A stretch of 39,399 nt of DNA from an uncultured Candidatus Saccharibacteria bacterium (GCA_947302765.1 CAMYWN010000003.1:1-39399); one strand, 5' to 3'. Positions 24,381 to 32,364 are shown, counted from the first letter of the stretch. A program made the numbers and translations. Notes: generated by a model from the letters alone, not told the origin.

Positions 24381-24941
24381 CTACTTACGTCTTTCGCGAT
24401 AGGCGTAAGTGTCTGTATCGATAGAAACGACGTCACCTTCTTTAACAAATGCAGGAACTTTAACCACTACACCAGTTTCTAATGTAGCATCTTTGGTGAT
24501 AGAAGTAGAAGTGTCACCTTTGACGGCGTTCTCAGTGTAAGTAACTTTTAGCCAAATGTTTTTGGGGAGTTGAAGATTAATGGGTGTACCATTATAAAAT
24601 TGGATTTCCATCTCGTCGCCATCTCGCATAAAATCTCTAGAATCACCGACCATATCGGAAAGCAATTCGTACTGTTCAAAAGTTTCTGGATCCATAAAAT
24701 AGAACTTCTCGTCGTCTTTATAGAGATATTGAACCTTCCTAGTCGTGACTTCGGCTGGCTCAATTTTTTCTTGACCTTTGAAGGTTTTAGGGAGAAGGGC
24801 TCCCGTAATTAGGTTTTTAACCTTAACGTTAACAATGGAGCCACCACGGCCCATAACTTTTTGCGAGTATTCTACCACCTTATACGGCTGCCCGTCTAAA
24901 GTGATAAGGGTATTTTTCTTTAGATCTGTTGGTCCGTACAT
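24381..24941 (-). CDS. efp: Elongation factor P
   Basis: 186 aa, standard length with three barrel domains. It enters the ribosomal E site and relieves stalling at proline stretches. Domain I carries the tip loop SQKVMGRGGSIVNV: the tip residue is Arg32, the type that EarP rhamnosylates in some bacteria, not the Lys that EpmA modifies. Domains II and III have QYLYKDDEKFYFMD and ETGVVVKVPAFVKEGD, both typical. AAGGAG lies just before the ATG, and the gene follows rpsR by 8 bp. Confidence 0.96.
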   Translation of the reverse strand: MYGPTDLKKNTLITLDGQPYKVVEYSQKVMGRGGSIVNVKVKNLITGALLPKTFKGQEKIEPAEVTTRKVQYLYKDDEKFYFMDPETFEQYELLSDMVGDSRDFMRDGDEMEIQFYNGTPINLQLPKNIWLKVTYTENAVKGDTSTSITKDATLETGVVVKVPAFVKEGDVVSIDTDTYAYRERRK

Positions 24942-24949
24942 GATTCTCC

Positions 24950-25147
24950 TTAATTATTAGAAACAAATGGTAGTAGTGCCAAATGACGCGCACGCTTAAT
25001 TGCTACAGCTAGTTGGCGTTGCTGCTTGGCCGACAGGCCAGTTTTAGAAATAGGCTCGATATGACCATAAACGTCGATGTAGCGTTGCAAACTTTTGACA
25101 TCGCGATAATCGAAGTATAGGTTAGCTTCTCCTTTATTTTTTTTCAT
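24950..25147 (-). CDS. rpsR: 30S ribosomal protein bS18
   Basis: 65 aa. [20 protein letters not shown], then [21 protein letters not shown], is the diagnostic bS18 pattern. It binds the central domain of 16S rRNA as a heterodimer with bS6, encoded two genes upstream. The order rpsF-ssb-rpsR is conserved across bacteria. A GAAGGAGAAAG stretch precedes the ATG. Confidence 0.97.
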   Translation of the reverse strand: MKKNKGEANLYFDYRDVKSLQRYIDVYGHIEPISKTGLSAKQQRQLAVAIKRARHLALLPFVSNN

Positions 25148-25168
25148 CTTTCTCCTTCGTTAGTTAAT

Positions 25169-25621
25169 TTAGAATGGGACATCACTCAGATCGATTTCTT
25201 CTTCTGGGATGTCTTCTGGGACATCGCTCACTGGAGCTTCGCTTGAAGCTGACTCTGGAGCTGAATATGAGCCACCGTTGTCGCGACTAGCGTTGCTTGT
25301 GAAATTAAAGTCTTCCACAACAATTTCGACGCGCGAGCGCTTCTGGCCGGTAGTCTTGTCTTCCCAGCTGCGCTGATCGAGGCGGCCGGATACGAGTACA
25401 CCGGAGCCCTTCTTGGCATATTGATTAATCATTTCGCCAAGTTTGCCCCATGCAGAACAATCGATAAACGAAACATCTTCTCTCTGTTCGCCACTGGCGT
25501 CACGGTAGACACGGTTGACCGCGACAGAAAAGCTACAGACCGTAGCACCGTTTGGTGTAGTCCTGAGCTCTGGATCTCGGGTTAGGTTGCCTGTAATAAT
25601 TGCTTTACTAAAACCACGCAT
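25169..25621 (-). CDS. ssb: Single-stranded DNA-binding protein
   Basis: 150 aa. An OB-fold (about 1-108) contains AIITGNLTRDPELRTTPNG, FIDCSAWGKLGEMINQYAKK and GSGVLVSGRLDQRSW. A flexible Ser/Glu-rich linker follows and the acidic tip EEIDLSDVPF matches the SSB tail that recruits repair proteins. It coats single-stranded DNA during replication and repair. Lies between rpsF and rpsR with only 5 and 21 bp gaps, the classic operon. Confidence 0.97.
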   Translation of the reverse strand: MRGFSKAIITGNLTRDPELRTTPNGATVCSFSVAVNRVYRDASGEQREDVSFIDCSAWGKLGEMINQYAKKGSGVLVSGRLDQRSWEDKTTGQKRSRVEIVVEDFNFTSNASRDNGGSYSAPESASSEAPVSDVPEDIPEEEIDLSDVPF

Positions 25622-25626
25622 GGTTA

Positions 25627-25977
25627 TTATTCTCCCTTTTCGTTATTATTGCTTGATTCTTTTTCTTGGCGAAGAGCTTCGGCTTTCTTTTTACGCTCGT
25701 CAACTTTAACTAGTAAATAGCGGAGGGTCTCGTCGTTGATATTTAACGCCGACGAAATCTTAGCTGGGGCCTCAGCAGGAAGCGATACTTCAAAATAGTA
25801 GTAGATAGCAAATTCTTGTCCAGAAATTTTGTAGGCAAGTCTTTTTTTGCCATCGACCTCTTCTTTAGTGATATTCCCACCGGCTGTCTCGACAATTTTT
25901 TTGACTTTGTCGAGGGCTGGATCTATATTCATCTCTAGATCAGGATGAAATAGAACTGTGAGTTCGTAGTCTTTCAT
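25627..25977 (-). CDS. rpsF: 30S ribosomal protein bS6
   Basis: 116 aa. DYELTVLFHPDL, then KKRLAYKISGQEFAIYYYFEV and DETLRYLLVKVDERKKK, are bS6 landmarks; the C-terminal tail is charged. The ATG at 25977 was chosen over an in-frame ATG 81 bp upstream because AAAGGAG precedes it and the conserved N-terminus starts there. First gene of the rpsF-ssb-rpsR-efp-tlyA unit. The 5' leader folds into a two-level hairpin that may be the S6:S18 autoregulatory site. Confidence 0.96.
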   Translation of the reverse strand: MKDYELTVLFHPDLEMNIDPALDKVKKIVETAGGNITKEEVDGKKRLAYKISGQEFAIYYYFEVSLPAEAPAKISSALNINDETLRYLLVKVDERKKKAEALRQEKESSNNNEKGE

Positions 25978-25994
25978 GAAACTCCTTTGGTTAA

Positions 25995-26039
25995 AACAAA
26001 TACTGTTCTTTGGCGACTCGCCAGGTTGACATATTTGTT
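25995..26039 (-). promoter_or_regulatory. Candidate S6:S18 autoregulatory leader hairpin
   Basis: In the rpsF 5' UTR an outer stem AACAAATA/TATTTGTT (26032-26039 with 25995-26002) encloses an inner hairpin TGGCGA/TCGCCA (26011-26023). Many bacteria control this operon through S6:S18 binding to a leader stem with a CCG-containing loop. The position fits; the exact consensus is not confirmed. Confidence 0.45.
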
Positions 26040-26059
26040 GAGCTAATATTATGTTCATG

Positions 26060-26088
26060 ATTCTAGCACATCATGGTGACTTTGTAAA
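26060..26088 (-). promoter_or_regulatory. Promoter of the rpsF operon
   Basis: TTTACA (26083-26088), 17-bp spacer, TAGAAT (26060-26065). It gives a leader of about 75 nt, unlike the leaderless genes nearby. Confidence 0.7.
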
Positions 26089-26100
26089 GAGGTGCGAGGA

Positions 26101-26156
26101 GGCGAAGTGTAGCGGGCGTAAGGGCGAAGCATAGCAGATGGGAGCTAAACTTAGCT
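26101..26156. repeat. Short direct repeats and an inverted repeat upstream of a surface-protein gene
   Basis: GGCGAAGTGTAGC (26101-26113) and GGCGAAGCATAGC (26123-26135) are near copies 22 bp apart. AGCTAA-AC-TTAGCT (26143-26156) is a perfect inverted repeat just upstream of the -35 region of the gene at 26200. Possible operator; no protein can be named. Confidence 0.35.
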
Positions 26157-26187
26157 TTAGAGTTATACAAAAACTCTGGCCGCGTGC

Positions 26188-26193
26188 TATACT
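26188..26193 (+). promoter_or_regulatory. -10 box of the 192-aa surface-protein gene
   Basis: TATACT, 6 bp before the ATG at 26200; no good -35. Confidence 0.55.
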
Positions 26194-26199
26194 AATGTT

Positions 26200-26778
26200 A
26201 TGAATAGTAATGCAATGATATCTAACGAAAAACCCAATAATCTGGCGAGAAGGATTTTTATCATTTCTTTTTCCGCACTCGGCGCACTTTGTGTTATTTT
26301 GATAATAACTCTAGTAATTACTAGTGGAAACCCAAAGTATATGAATACAGGGGGGAGTTTTGAGATTACGTATCATAAATACGATAATTTAAGCGAGATG
26401 CTTAACCTATATAATAACCTTCCAGAAGAAATGCCAGAGGATTATCTATACGCTATTCTGGAGAAGGGCGGGATTGACCGCGACTATGTTCAAATTAATG
26501 CCGAGGCTGGCGAGGGTTATATCGCAACGACTCCTATTAGTTCGGATACTGATTTGTCCACTCAGAATGTTGAATTTATCAGTTTTAAATATATACCTGG
26601 CGACGAAGAATCAACTGTGACTATGATTGACGATGTCACCTTTAATAGTTATCGCAACGGGAGGTATGATTCGATTAAAAGTACGGCGGAGGACGAGTAT
26701 ACGCATTACGGCAACGAGTACACTAACTCGTACGAAAACAAATCCTACGCAATTGATAGTTATTTGATGACTCTTTAG
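26200..26778 (+). CDS. Hypothetical membrane-anchored protein, 192 aa
   Basis: Family not recognised. A cytoplasmic N-terminus of about 17 residues (with NLARR before the helix) leads to one membrane helix (about residues 18-42, ISFSALGALCVILIITLVI). An acidic, Tyr-rich external domain follows with many Asn/Tyr near the end (YTHYGNEYTNSYENKSY). The topology is N-in, C-out. TATACT lies 6 bp before the ATG, so a leaderless mRNA is likely. The 3' end almost meets that of the convergent C39-fusion gene, with 8 bp between them and no terminator visible. A role at the cell surface is the only inference offered. Confidence 0.75.
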   Translation: MNSNAMISNEKPNNLARRIFIISFSALGALCVILIITLVITSGNPKYMNTGGSFEITYHKYDNLSEMLNLYNNLPEEMPEDYLYAILEKGGIDRDYVQINAEAGEGYIATTPISSDTDLSTQNVEFISFKYIPGDEESTVTMIDDVTFNSYRNGRYDSIKSTAEDEYTHYGNEYTNSYENKSYAIDSYLMTL

Positions 26779-26786
26779 TTGCTACT

Positions 26787-28583
26787 TTAGTTGTTTGAGG
26801 CCTTTTGTACGGACCAGGCAGCTTCGTTGATGTTGCGTTGGAAAGCGGCTCGATCGTACCAGCACTGCCCCGCACTACAGTCACCTATATTGCGCCCCGG
26901 GGCGGCTTTTTCTGAGACTGGACTCCAGATGTAGATTTGGCCCCCTCCCTGGTTACGATAGCTGAGAGCAAGCACATAATGTTTGCCATATGTGAGCCTA
27001 TAACCTTGTTGGTTGGCCATGGATTCCGGAATACTATGGACTAGGAAGATGACTGGATGGCCTTTTTTCAGTTCTTTAACCGTAGCATCCCAGGTGTTCG
27101 GAAGACGCTTGACATCGACATGGTATCTGTTCCGATATTCGGTTCTATAAGTAGTCGTTAGAGCATCAATAGCCGAACCATTCTCACCAAGCCATCTACC
27201 ACAGGCGCTCTGAGCGAAGCTAGGGTAGTCGATTTTCTGCTTCGTGAGCGCGTAGACGGCCGCCATATATGTTGCCGGACCACAAGAAACACTACCAGCT
27301 GTAGAGCCGCAATTACCAGAGATTGGCTCACGATGGTTTGTTTGATAGAAATAATCCAGTGCCGACAGGAGGGATGGGGTGATTTTTATAACATCCCCCT
27401 CCTCATCCACCACAGTGACCGGGATAGTGGCGGTTTTTCCATTTGCAGTTCTTGCAGTAATATTGGCATTACCTGGTTTTCTGCCAGTAATTTGACCACG
27501 ACTATTCACGGTTGCGACCATAGCGTTATCGGTCGACCATATGACATGCTTATTGGTCGCTTCGCGAGGATAAACGGTGGCTACCAAATTAAACCGCTTA
27601 CCGCTGACAAGCTTAGCGATTCGATTAGGCTCTAGGGTAACACTAGCCGGTTCCACCGGCCTAGTAACAGTAATCTGAGTGGAGGCAGTCTTGCCATTCT
27701 TGGTCGTGGCAGTAATTTTGGCCACGCCTGGGTTTTTGGCAATAATATTACCACGGCTATCAACAGAAACAACGTTTGAATTGTCGGAGATCCAAGTAAT
27801 AGATGCCGTATTGGTGAGCTGATGTGGCGTAATATGAGCAATAAGCGCTTCGCTGTCGCCCACGTTCATAGCCTTACGGCTAAGCATCGAGATATTCGTA
27901 ACCCCTTCTCTTGAGGATGTCTCCGTTTCGTTGCCTGAGCCCGCTCCTATACCTGGACTTCGAGCGTAATAATCTTCGAAGTCAACCGTGTAGCTGCTAG
28001 TGCTTTCCCCCTCATCTTCCTCTCCTTCTTCAGATGAGGAATCAGACGATTCTGAGCCTGACATATTTTCGTAGATTAATCTGATAGAAAAATTAACAAT
28101 AACAAATGCTAAGCTAGAAATCACGAGACCAATCGCAGCATAGAGAAGTGTTTTTCTACCTTCTTGCACCATATCGGGACTTCCTTGAGACGAAATAAAC
28201 TTAATACCGCCAATGACTATATATACGGCCGAGATTACCCCGCCAAGAACAATGATGCTGAGCAAAATATTGATAACAACGTTCGCGAGTACATCTTCGC
28301 TCTCTCCTCCACAGCCGGCGGCCTCACTAGCTGCTCCGTTTAGATAAGTGCACCCATCCTGAGAAGAGCCACCAGTAGAACCCCCAGAGTCTGACGACTC
28401 GCCAGTAGTGCTTCCTGAGTCGGTATTGGAGTTGCTGGCCCCAGATGAGCTGTTGGAGTCCTCTACATCAATTAACTGCGGTGCAGCAAAAGCGGAGTTT
28501 GGGGTAAATGCACCAAAAATCAAAGTAGTGCTGGCAATTATTGATGCTAGTACTAAAATTATGATTCGAAAACGCTTTCTCAT
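26787..28583 (-). CDS. VirB2-like/BIG2/BIG2/C39-like peptidase fusion surface protein
   Basis: 598 aa. Signal peptide with a likely cut near Ala33 (NSAFAA). A Ser/Gly-rich stretch is followed by two hydrophobic helices (about 98-128 and 144-172) in the TrbC/VirB2 pattern: ANVVINILLSIIVLGGVI ... IGGIKFISSQGS ... LLYAAIGLVISSLAFVIV. After an acidic linker come two bacterial Ig-like group-2 domains (about 231-308 and 313-392), each with the WxSDNxxVVxVxSxGxI type core. Residues 398-598 resemble a C39-like cysteine peptidase: Cys434 in SCGPAT and His535 in GKHYVLAL. The position of the usual Asp/Asn reads Ser554 (IWSP). Promoter TTGACG, 17 bp, TAAAAT, 6 bp to ATG. Possibly a surface protease or adhesin for host contact; that is inference. 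Confidence 0.8.
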   Translation of the reverse strand: MRKRFRIIILVLASIIASTTLIFGAFTPNSAFAAPQLIDVEDSNSSSGASNSNTDSGSTTGESSDSGGSTGGSSQDGCTYLNGAASEAAGCGGESEDVLANVVINILLSIIVLGGVISAVYIVIGGIKFISSQGSPDMVQEGRKTLLYAAIGLVISSLAFVIVNFSIRLIYENMSGSESSDSSSEEGEEDEGESTSSYTVDFEDYYARSPGIGAGSGNETETSSREGVTNISMLSRKAMNVGDSEALIAHITPHQLTNTASITWISDNSNVVSVDSRGNIIAKNPGVAKITATTKNGKTASTQITVTRPVEPASVTLEPNRIAKLVSGKRFNLVATVYPREATNKHVIWSTDNAMVATVNSRGQITGRKPGNANITARTANGKTATIPVTVVDEEGDVIKITPSLLSALDYFYQTNHREPISGNCGSTAGSVSCGPATYMAAVYALTKQKIDYPSFAQSACGRWLGENGSAIDALTTTYRTEYRNRYHVDVKRLPNTWDATVKELKKGHPVIFLVHSIPESMANQQGYRLTYGKHYVLALSYRNQGGGQIYIWSPVSEKAAPGRNIGDCSAGQCWYDRAAFQRNINEAAWSVQKASNN

Positions 28584-28589
28584 AACCCT

Positions 28590-28618
28590 ATTTTATCTCT
28601 TATCTCTTGTTACGTCAA
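28590..28618 (-). promoter_or_regulatory. Promoter of the VirB2/BIG2/C39 fusion gene
   Basis: TTGACG (28613-28618), 17-bp spacer, TAAAAT (28590-28595), 6 bp to the ATG at 28583. Confidence 0.7.
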
Positions 28619-28701
28619 CGAAAATACTAACATTTGAATTGTCGTGTTCCTGAGTCAAAGTAGTGAGTTACTTTTCAATTCTGGAGCAAATCTGGTGTTA
28701 G

Positions 28702-30882
28702 CTATTGATTAGCGAGTTGGTCAAACTCTTCAAGTGAGCTAATCAATAGGTCGCGGGGTTTGTTGCCATTTTGTGGGCCAATGACGCCAATTTCTTCAAA
28801 CCAGATAGCAAGGCCCGAGACAAAGCCGTGGCCTTTGCCAAGATAGGTCTGAAGCATAGCGGTGGAGAACTTGCCCTTACTGAGGGAGATTTCGACAGCT
28901 TTTCTGACGATGGGATCATTTGGATCAAAACGTCGACCAAGATCACCCATTCCACCAGAGTCGCCTCCCATCCCCTTAATGGCGACGGTCTGCGCGATAA
29001 CTTCATCGTTATATTCTGGCGGACGCTGTGCGCGGAGGAAATCAGTAACTTTATTAATATCCTCGTCAGAAGCCCAGGCGCCCTGGATACGACGAGGTTT
29101 ACCCATCATTTCGGTAGTTAGAAGAAGCATGTCGCCCTTACCGAGGAGTTTTTCGGCACCACCTTGGTCAAGCATAATGCGGGAATCCATTTGGGAGCCA
29201 ACAGCGAAGGCGATACGACCCGGAATATTGGCCTTAATGAGGCCAGTGATAACCTTCACTTCTGGACGCTGGGTGGCGAGTACTAGATGAATACCAGAAG
29301 CACGTCCCTTCTGAGCAATACGCACAATAAGCATTTCGAGGTCTTTTCCCGCCATCATCATGAGGTCGGCCATCTCATCGATAATTACTACGATATACGG
29401 CATTTTCCCTTCCTTCTCGGGGTCTTCGGATTTGGCCATTTTGGCGTTATAGTCAATAATATTCTTGACTTTCTCCTGTGCCATTAGAGTGTAGCGGCGC
29501 TCCATCTCGCCGACGGCCCATTTCATAGCAGAGAGGGCCTTCTCGGTGGAAGTAATAATCGGGGTCAAAAGATGCGGGATGTCCTGATACTGAGCCATTT
29601 CAACCTGCTTAGGGTCTACGATGATGAGTTTCATATCGGACGGTGAATTACGATAGAGTAAGGAACTGATTAGGGTGTTCGTCATGACGGACTTACCGGA
29701 ACCAGTAGTACCTGCGATTAAGAGGTGAGGCATCTTAGCGAGGTTAGCTACCACGGCGCGACCGGAGATATCCTTCCCTACCGCAAAAGCGAGAGGATCG
29801 GAGCATTTTTTCCACTCTGGGGACTCAATAACACCGCGCAATCTGACATCGGCCGATCGCGCATTGGGAATCTCGACACCTACCGACCTAGTGCCCGGGA
29901 TTGGGGCTTCGATACGAATCTTGTCTACGGCTAGGTTAAGGGCTAACTCTTTGTCGCGAGCGAGAATCTTGGACAGATTAACACCGGCAGGTGGTTTCAT
30001 GGTGTACTGCGTAACACGAGGCCCAACGTTAGCACCTTCCATTTCTACGTCAATACCAAACTCGGCCAACGTAGATTTAATGATGTAAGCGTTCTGTTGA
30101 ATATTGCCGGCGTCGGCTGGAGATTGTTTCTTCTCGAGCAGGTCTACGCTTGGCATTTTCCAATCTGGGTCAGAGACGGCGACGAGGGCTTTTTCTTCTT
30201 TGACTGGGGCCGGAGCAGCTTTGGCCGGTGCCTTATGTAATAGCCTGGAGCTTGCCGCTGGGGCCGCAGACTCAGAAGGTGCCAAGCCAGAATTCACTTT
30301 GATTTCTAATTGACCAAGTTTTTTACCTTTTTTGTTTGAGCCGTTATCATTAGATCTTGGGGCTTTGCCGTTTTTGACAAGATTTTTGGTGTCTTTGAAG
30401 AAAGTGACTGGCGAGACTTGAAGTATAAATGCGGTTGTAATAAAAATCAGAATAATATAAACAAAGATGACGACGCCTTGGCTGAGGAAATTTGTAGCGA
30501 GGGAATTTAGCCAGTTACCAACGTGGCCTCCGGCGTGCCAAATGGCGGCAGCTCCAGCAATCCAAAGTATCATCAGAATGCTCGCGATATAAACAGGTAT
30601 GGCTACACGATTGTCTTCAGAACGAAAGATTTTGACAGCGAGATAGATAAGAAGGGCGGGGACAAAATAAGTCGCAAAACCTAGCCCTTGGTAGAAAAAC
30701 TGGTGAACATAGTTTAAGACGGTGCCGCCCTGGCCGAACCAAGTAATGACGAAAAATAGCGCGACCGCAATCATAATAACAGCACTAATCTGACGCCAAA
30801 AACCACCGGGGAGCTCGTGCTCTACCGGGGCTTCGCGCCTCGTGCTTTTTCTTTTTGCGGATTTTCGTTTTTTCTTAGCCAT
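28702..30882 (-). CDS. ftsK: DNA translocase FtsK/SpoIIIE
   Basis: 726 aa. A basic N-terminus (MAKKKRKSAKRKSTRR) and four to five membrane helices (about residues 30-170) precede a linker. The motor follows with Walker A GTTGSGKSV, KLIIVDPKQVEMAQY and Walker B VVIIDEMADLM, and the QRGRAS-like QKGRASGIHLVLATQRP. The C-terminal gamma winged helix (FDPNDPIVRKAVEI ... YLGKGHGFVSGLAIWFEE) would read orienting sequences and contact Xer. It pumps DNA through the division septum. The ATG at 30882 is 6 bp after TATAAT; the longer frame would run into the upstream gene. Confidence 0.96.
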   Translation of the reverse strand: MAKKKRKSAKRKSTRREAPVEHELPGGFWRQISAVIMIAVALFFVITWFGQGGTVLNYVHQFFYQGLGFATYFVPALLIYLAVKIFRSEDNRVAIPVYIASILMILWIAGAAAIWHAGGHVGNWLNSLATNFLSQGVVIFVYIILIFITTAFILQVSPVTFFKDTKNLVKNGKAPRSNDNGSNKKGKKLGQLEIKVNSGLAPSESAAPAASSRLLHKAPAKAAPAPVKEEKALVAVSDPDWKMPSVDLLEKKQSPADAGNIQQNAYIIKSTLAEFGIDVEMEGANVGPRVTQYTMKPPAGVNLSKILARDKELALNLAVDKIRIEAPIPGTRSVGVEIPNARSADVRLRGVIESPEWKKCSDPLAFAVGKDISGRAVVANLAKMPHLLIAGTTGSGKSVMTNTLISSLLYRNSPSDMKLIIVDPKQVEMAQYQDIPHLLTPIITSTEKALSAMKWAVGEMERRYTLMAQEKVKNIIDYNAKMAKSEDPEKEGKMPYIVVIIDEMADLMMMAGKDLEMLIVRIAQKGRASGIHLVLATQRPEVKVITGLIKANIPGRIAFAVGSQMDSRIMLDQGGAEKLLGKGDMLLLTTEMMGKPRRIQGAWASDEDINKVTDFLRAQRPPEYNDEVIAQTVAIKGMGGDSGGMGDLGRRFDPNDPIVRKAVEISLSKGKFSTAMLQTYLGKGHGFVSGLAIWFEEIGVIGPQNGNKPRDLLISSLEEFDQLANQ

Positions 30883-30888
30883 AGGCTT

Positions 30889-30894
30889 ATTATA
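30889..30894 (-). promoter_or_regulatory. -10 box of ftsK
   Basis: TATAAT on the minus strand, 6 bp before the ftsK ATG and overlapping the stop codon of the upstream HD-domain gene; ftsK may therefore be transcribed both by read-through and from this box. Confidence 0.55.
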
Positions 30895-31945
30895 GCACAC
30901 TTTCTTGGGGCCGTAGATTTTGGTCGACTCCTTCAAGATAAACATAATCATTCATAGCGTAGGCGAGGTTTTTTGCGATGTAGGAGTTAGCGATTTTGCA
31001 AATTTTAGATATACGCTGGCCGTTTACTAAAGGGTCGATATGACGGACCTTAAGTGACTGGCGTACGGAGTAGGTGTTGGCTGGTTGCTCTTTAGATGTT
31101 TTGAGATTACTGGCAGCCCTCCATCGGTCAAAAATTGGTTGGTATTTAGAGTCTTCTATTTTTTGAATAATTGCTGACTCGGGCAGGGTGTAGAGGTCTT
31201 CTATGGTGAGCTGGTCATCTTCTCGTAAACTTTTTAGGATGTCAGCAATGAGGCGCATAGAATAAACTGGACGCTCGTCGCGGTAAATAACCGACATTTC
31301 ACTAGTAGCTTTGACGAACTTTCTGGCGAGGCGTTTAGTCTTAAAGCCTAGTTCCGGAAGGTTGTCCTCGTTAGTTTGAATCTCGATATCTTGATAGATT
31401 TCTGAAACTTCATCGGGGGTAAGTTTGTCGTAGAGAAATAAGGCATTTGAAAGTGAGTACTCGAGACGGTCGCTAGCGAGACGAGGAGAATCATTGTCGG
31501 CGATTGGGTAGAGGTGATAATCACAGACTTCTTCCAGATTAATATGGTCGCGGGCTAAAAGAGACATGATTTCTGGTGAGTTTTTGATAAAGGCCGGAGT
31601 GAGCTTTTCAAGAGACTCTTGTCTAGCACCATCATCATTCATCACGTCTACGCAATGCTTAAAAGCCGGCGTCGCTATATCATGGAAGAGTCCTGAGAGG
31701 GTTTGTTTTTTGTCATGGGTAAAATGCCAGATAACGAGAGCTACGCCGACAGAATGGTCGAGATTAGAATAAAAGAAATTGGATGGGTCCAGATTTGTAT
31801 ATACCATACCACAATTATTACTAATTGATGCCGAACGGAGCATAGCGGGGGTCTCAATGTAATCATTTAGCCATTTGGGTGGATAGGGTTCGAGAATAGT
31901 AAAGTATTGCTTGATACTGGTAGGAATATTATCAAGATAAGCCAT
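30890..31945 (-). CDS. HD-domain phosphohydrolase-like protein
   Basis: 351 aa. An HD metal-binding core is visible: His in LDHSVGVALVIWHF, the adjacent pair in LSGLFHDIATPAFKH, and a later Asp in NDSPRLASDRLEYS. The family hydrolyses phosphate esters, often of nucleotides; the layout recalls dGTPase-like and metal-dependent HD proteins rather than the RelA type. Substrate unknown. The promoter is near-ideal (TTGGCA, 17 bp, TATAAT), with 8 bp to the ATG. The stop overlaps the ftsK -10 box, so both may form one unit, but a functional link is not shown. Confidence 0.8.
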   Translation of the reverse strand: MAYLDNIPTSIKQYFTILEPYPPKWLNDYIETPAMLRSASISNNCGMVYTNLDPSNFFYSNLDHSVGVALVIWHFTHDKKQTLSGLFHDIATPAFKHCVDVMNDDGARQESLEKLTPAFIKNSPEIMSLLARDHINLEEVCDYHLYPIADNDSPRLASDRLEYSLSNALFLYDKLTPDEVSEIYQDIEIQTNEDNLPELGFKTKRLARKFVKATSEMSVIYRDERPVYSMRLIADILKSLREDDQLTIEDLYTLPESAIIQKIEDSKYQPIFDRWRAASNLKTSKEQPANTYSVRQSLKVRHIDPLVNGQRISKICKIANSYIAKNLAYAMNDYVYLEGVDQNLRPQESVL

Positions 31946-31953
31946 GATAGTTG

Positions 31954-31982
31954 ATTATAAGGCAATCCGTAGGCTTTGCCAA
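31954..31982 (-). promoter_or_regulatory. Promoter of the HD-domain gene
   Basis: TTGGCA (31977-31982), 17-bp spacer, TATAAT (31954-31959), 8 bp to the ATG. Confidence 0.7.
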
Positions 31983-32066
31983 GTTGTATTTTCTTGAGGA
32001 GTAGAGATGTTTCGACGAACCTTATTAGGATGTTTCCAGCGGTGACGATTTTAGCCTCGACTTCTT

Positions 32067-32095
32067 TTGACGCTATGGTGAAACTATGCTAGAAT
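32067..32095 (+). promoter_or_regulatory. Promoter of tRNA-Gln
   Basis: TTGACG (32067-32072), 17-bp spacer, TAGAAT (32090-32095), 10 bp before the mature 5' end. Confidence 0.7.
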
Positions 32096-32105
32096 AATCA
32101 GAGAT

Positions 32106-32180
32106 TGGACCGTCGCCAAGCGGTAAGGCACTGGGTTTTGGTCCCAGCATTCGCAGGTTCGAATCCTGCCGGTCCAGCCA
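32106..32180 (+). tRNA. tRNA-Gln (anticodon TTG)
   Basis: Acceptor TGGACCG pairs with CGGTCCA, discriminator G, encoded CCA. Anticodon stem CTGGG/CCCAG holds the loop TTTTGGT with anticodon TTG. T-arm GCAGG-TTCGAAT-CCTGC is standard. The U1-A72 pair is typical of glutamine tRNAs. It reads CAA and, by wobble, CAG. Its 3' end is repeated twice more downstream. Confidence 0.95.
32160..32180 (+). repeat. tRNA-Gln 3'-end repeat, copy 1
   Basis: C56 to A76 of the tRNA: identical over 21 bp to 32487-32507, and over its last 18 bp to 32242-32259. Confidence 0.95.
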
Positions 32181-32221
32181 AGATGAAAAAATAGCGAGCT
32201 TGCTCGGTATTTTTTTATCTT
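32180..32221. terminator. Bidirectional terminator-like hairpin after tRNA-Gln
   Basis: Two 20-nt arms pair at 18 positions around TT, with A-rich left and T-rich right arms, GCGAGC/GCTCG at the tip. It can end the tRNA transcript. Confidence 0.8.
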
Positions 32222-32241
32222 GCGACCGGTCTTGGATGAAT

Positions 32242-32259
32242 ATCCTGCCGGTCCAGCCA
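32242..32259 (+). repeat. tRNA-Gln 3'-end repeat, copy 2
   Basis: ATCCTGCCGGTCCAGCCA, an 18-bp copy of the tRNA end without a tRNA body. Its last bases form the base of the next hairpin. Confidence 0.93.
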
Positions 32260-32364
32260 GACTAGCTAAAAGCCCCTAATAAGGGCATTTTTCTTGCCTC
32301 GCTCGTCATTAGACGCACTTCGGCAAGAGAAAATACCCTTCTAGGGGCTTTTAGTTTAGTCTGG
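32257..32364 (+). other. Type-I structured hairpin element after tRNA-Gln
   Basis: Arms 32257-32298 and 32322-32364 pair over about 42 bp with few mismatches (CCAGACTA ... TAGTCTGG at the base). The loop TCGCT, inner stem CGTC/GACG, then CACTTCG has the same unpaired bases as the element after tRNA-Arg, while both stems differ in sequence and stay paired. Confidence 0.8.

Noticed and set aside
26101-26135. CRISPR-like repeat
   Set aside because: Only two short imperfect units, no spacer array and no cas genes in the window.
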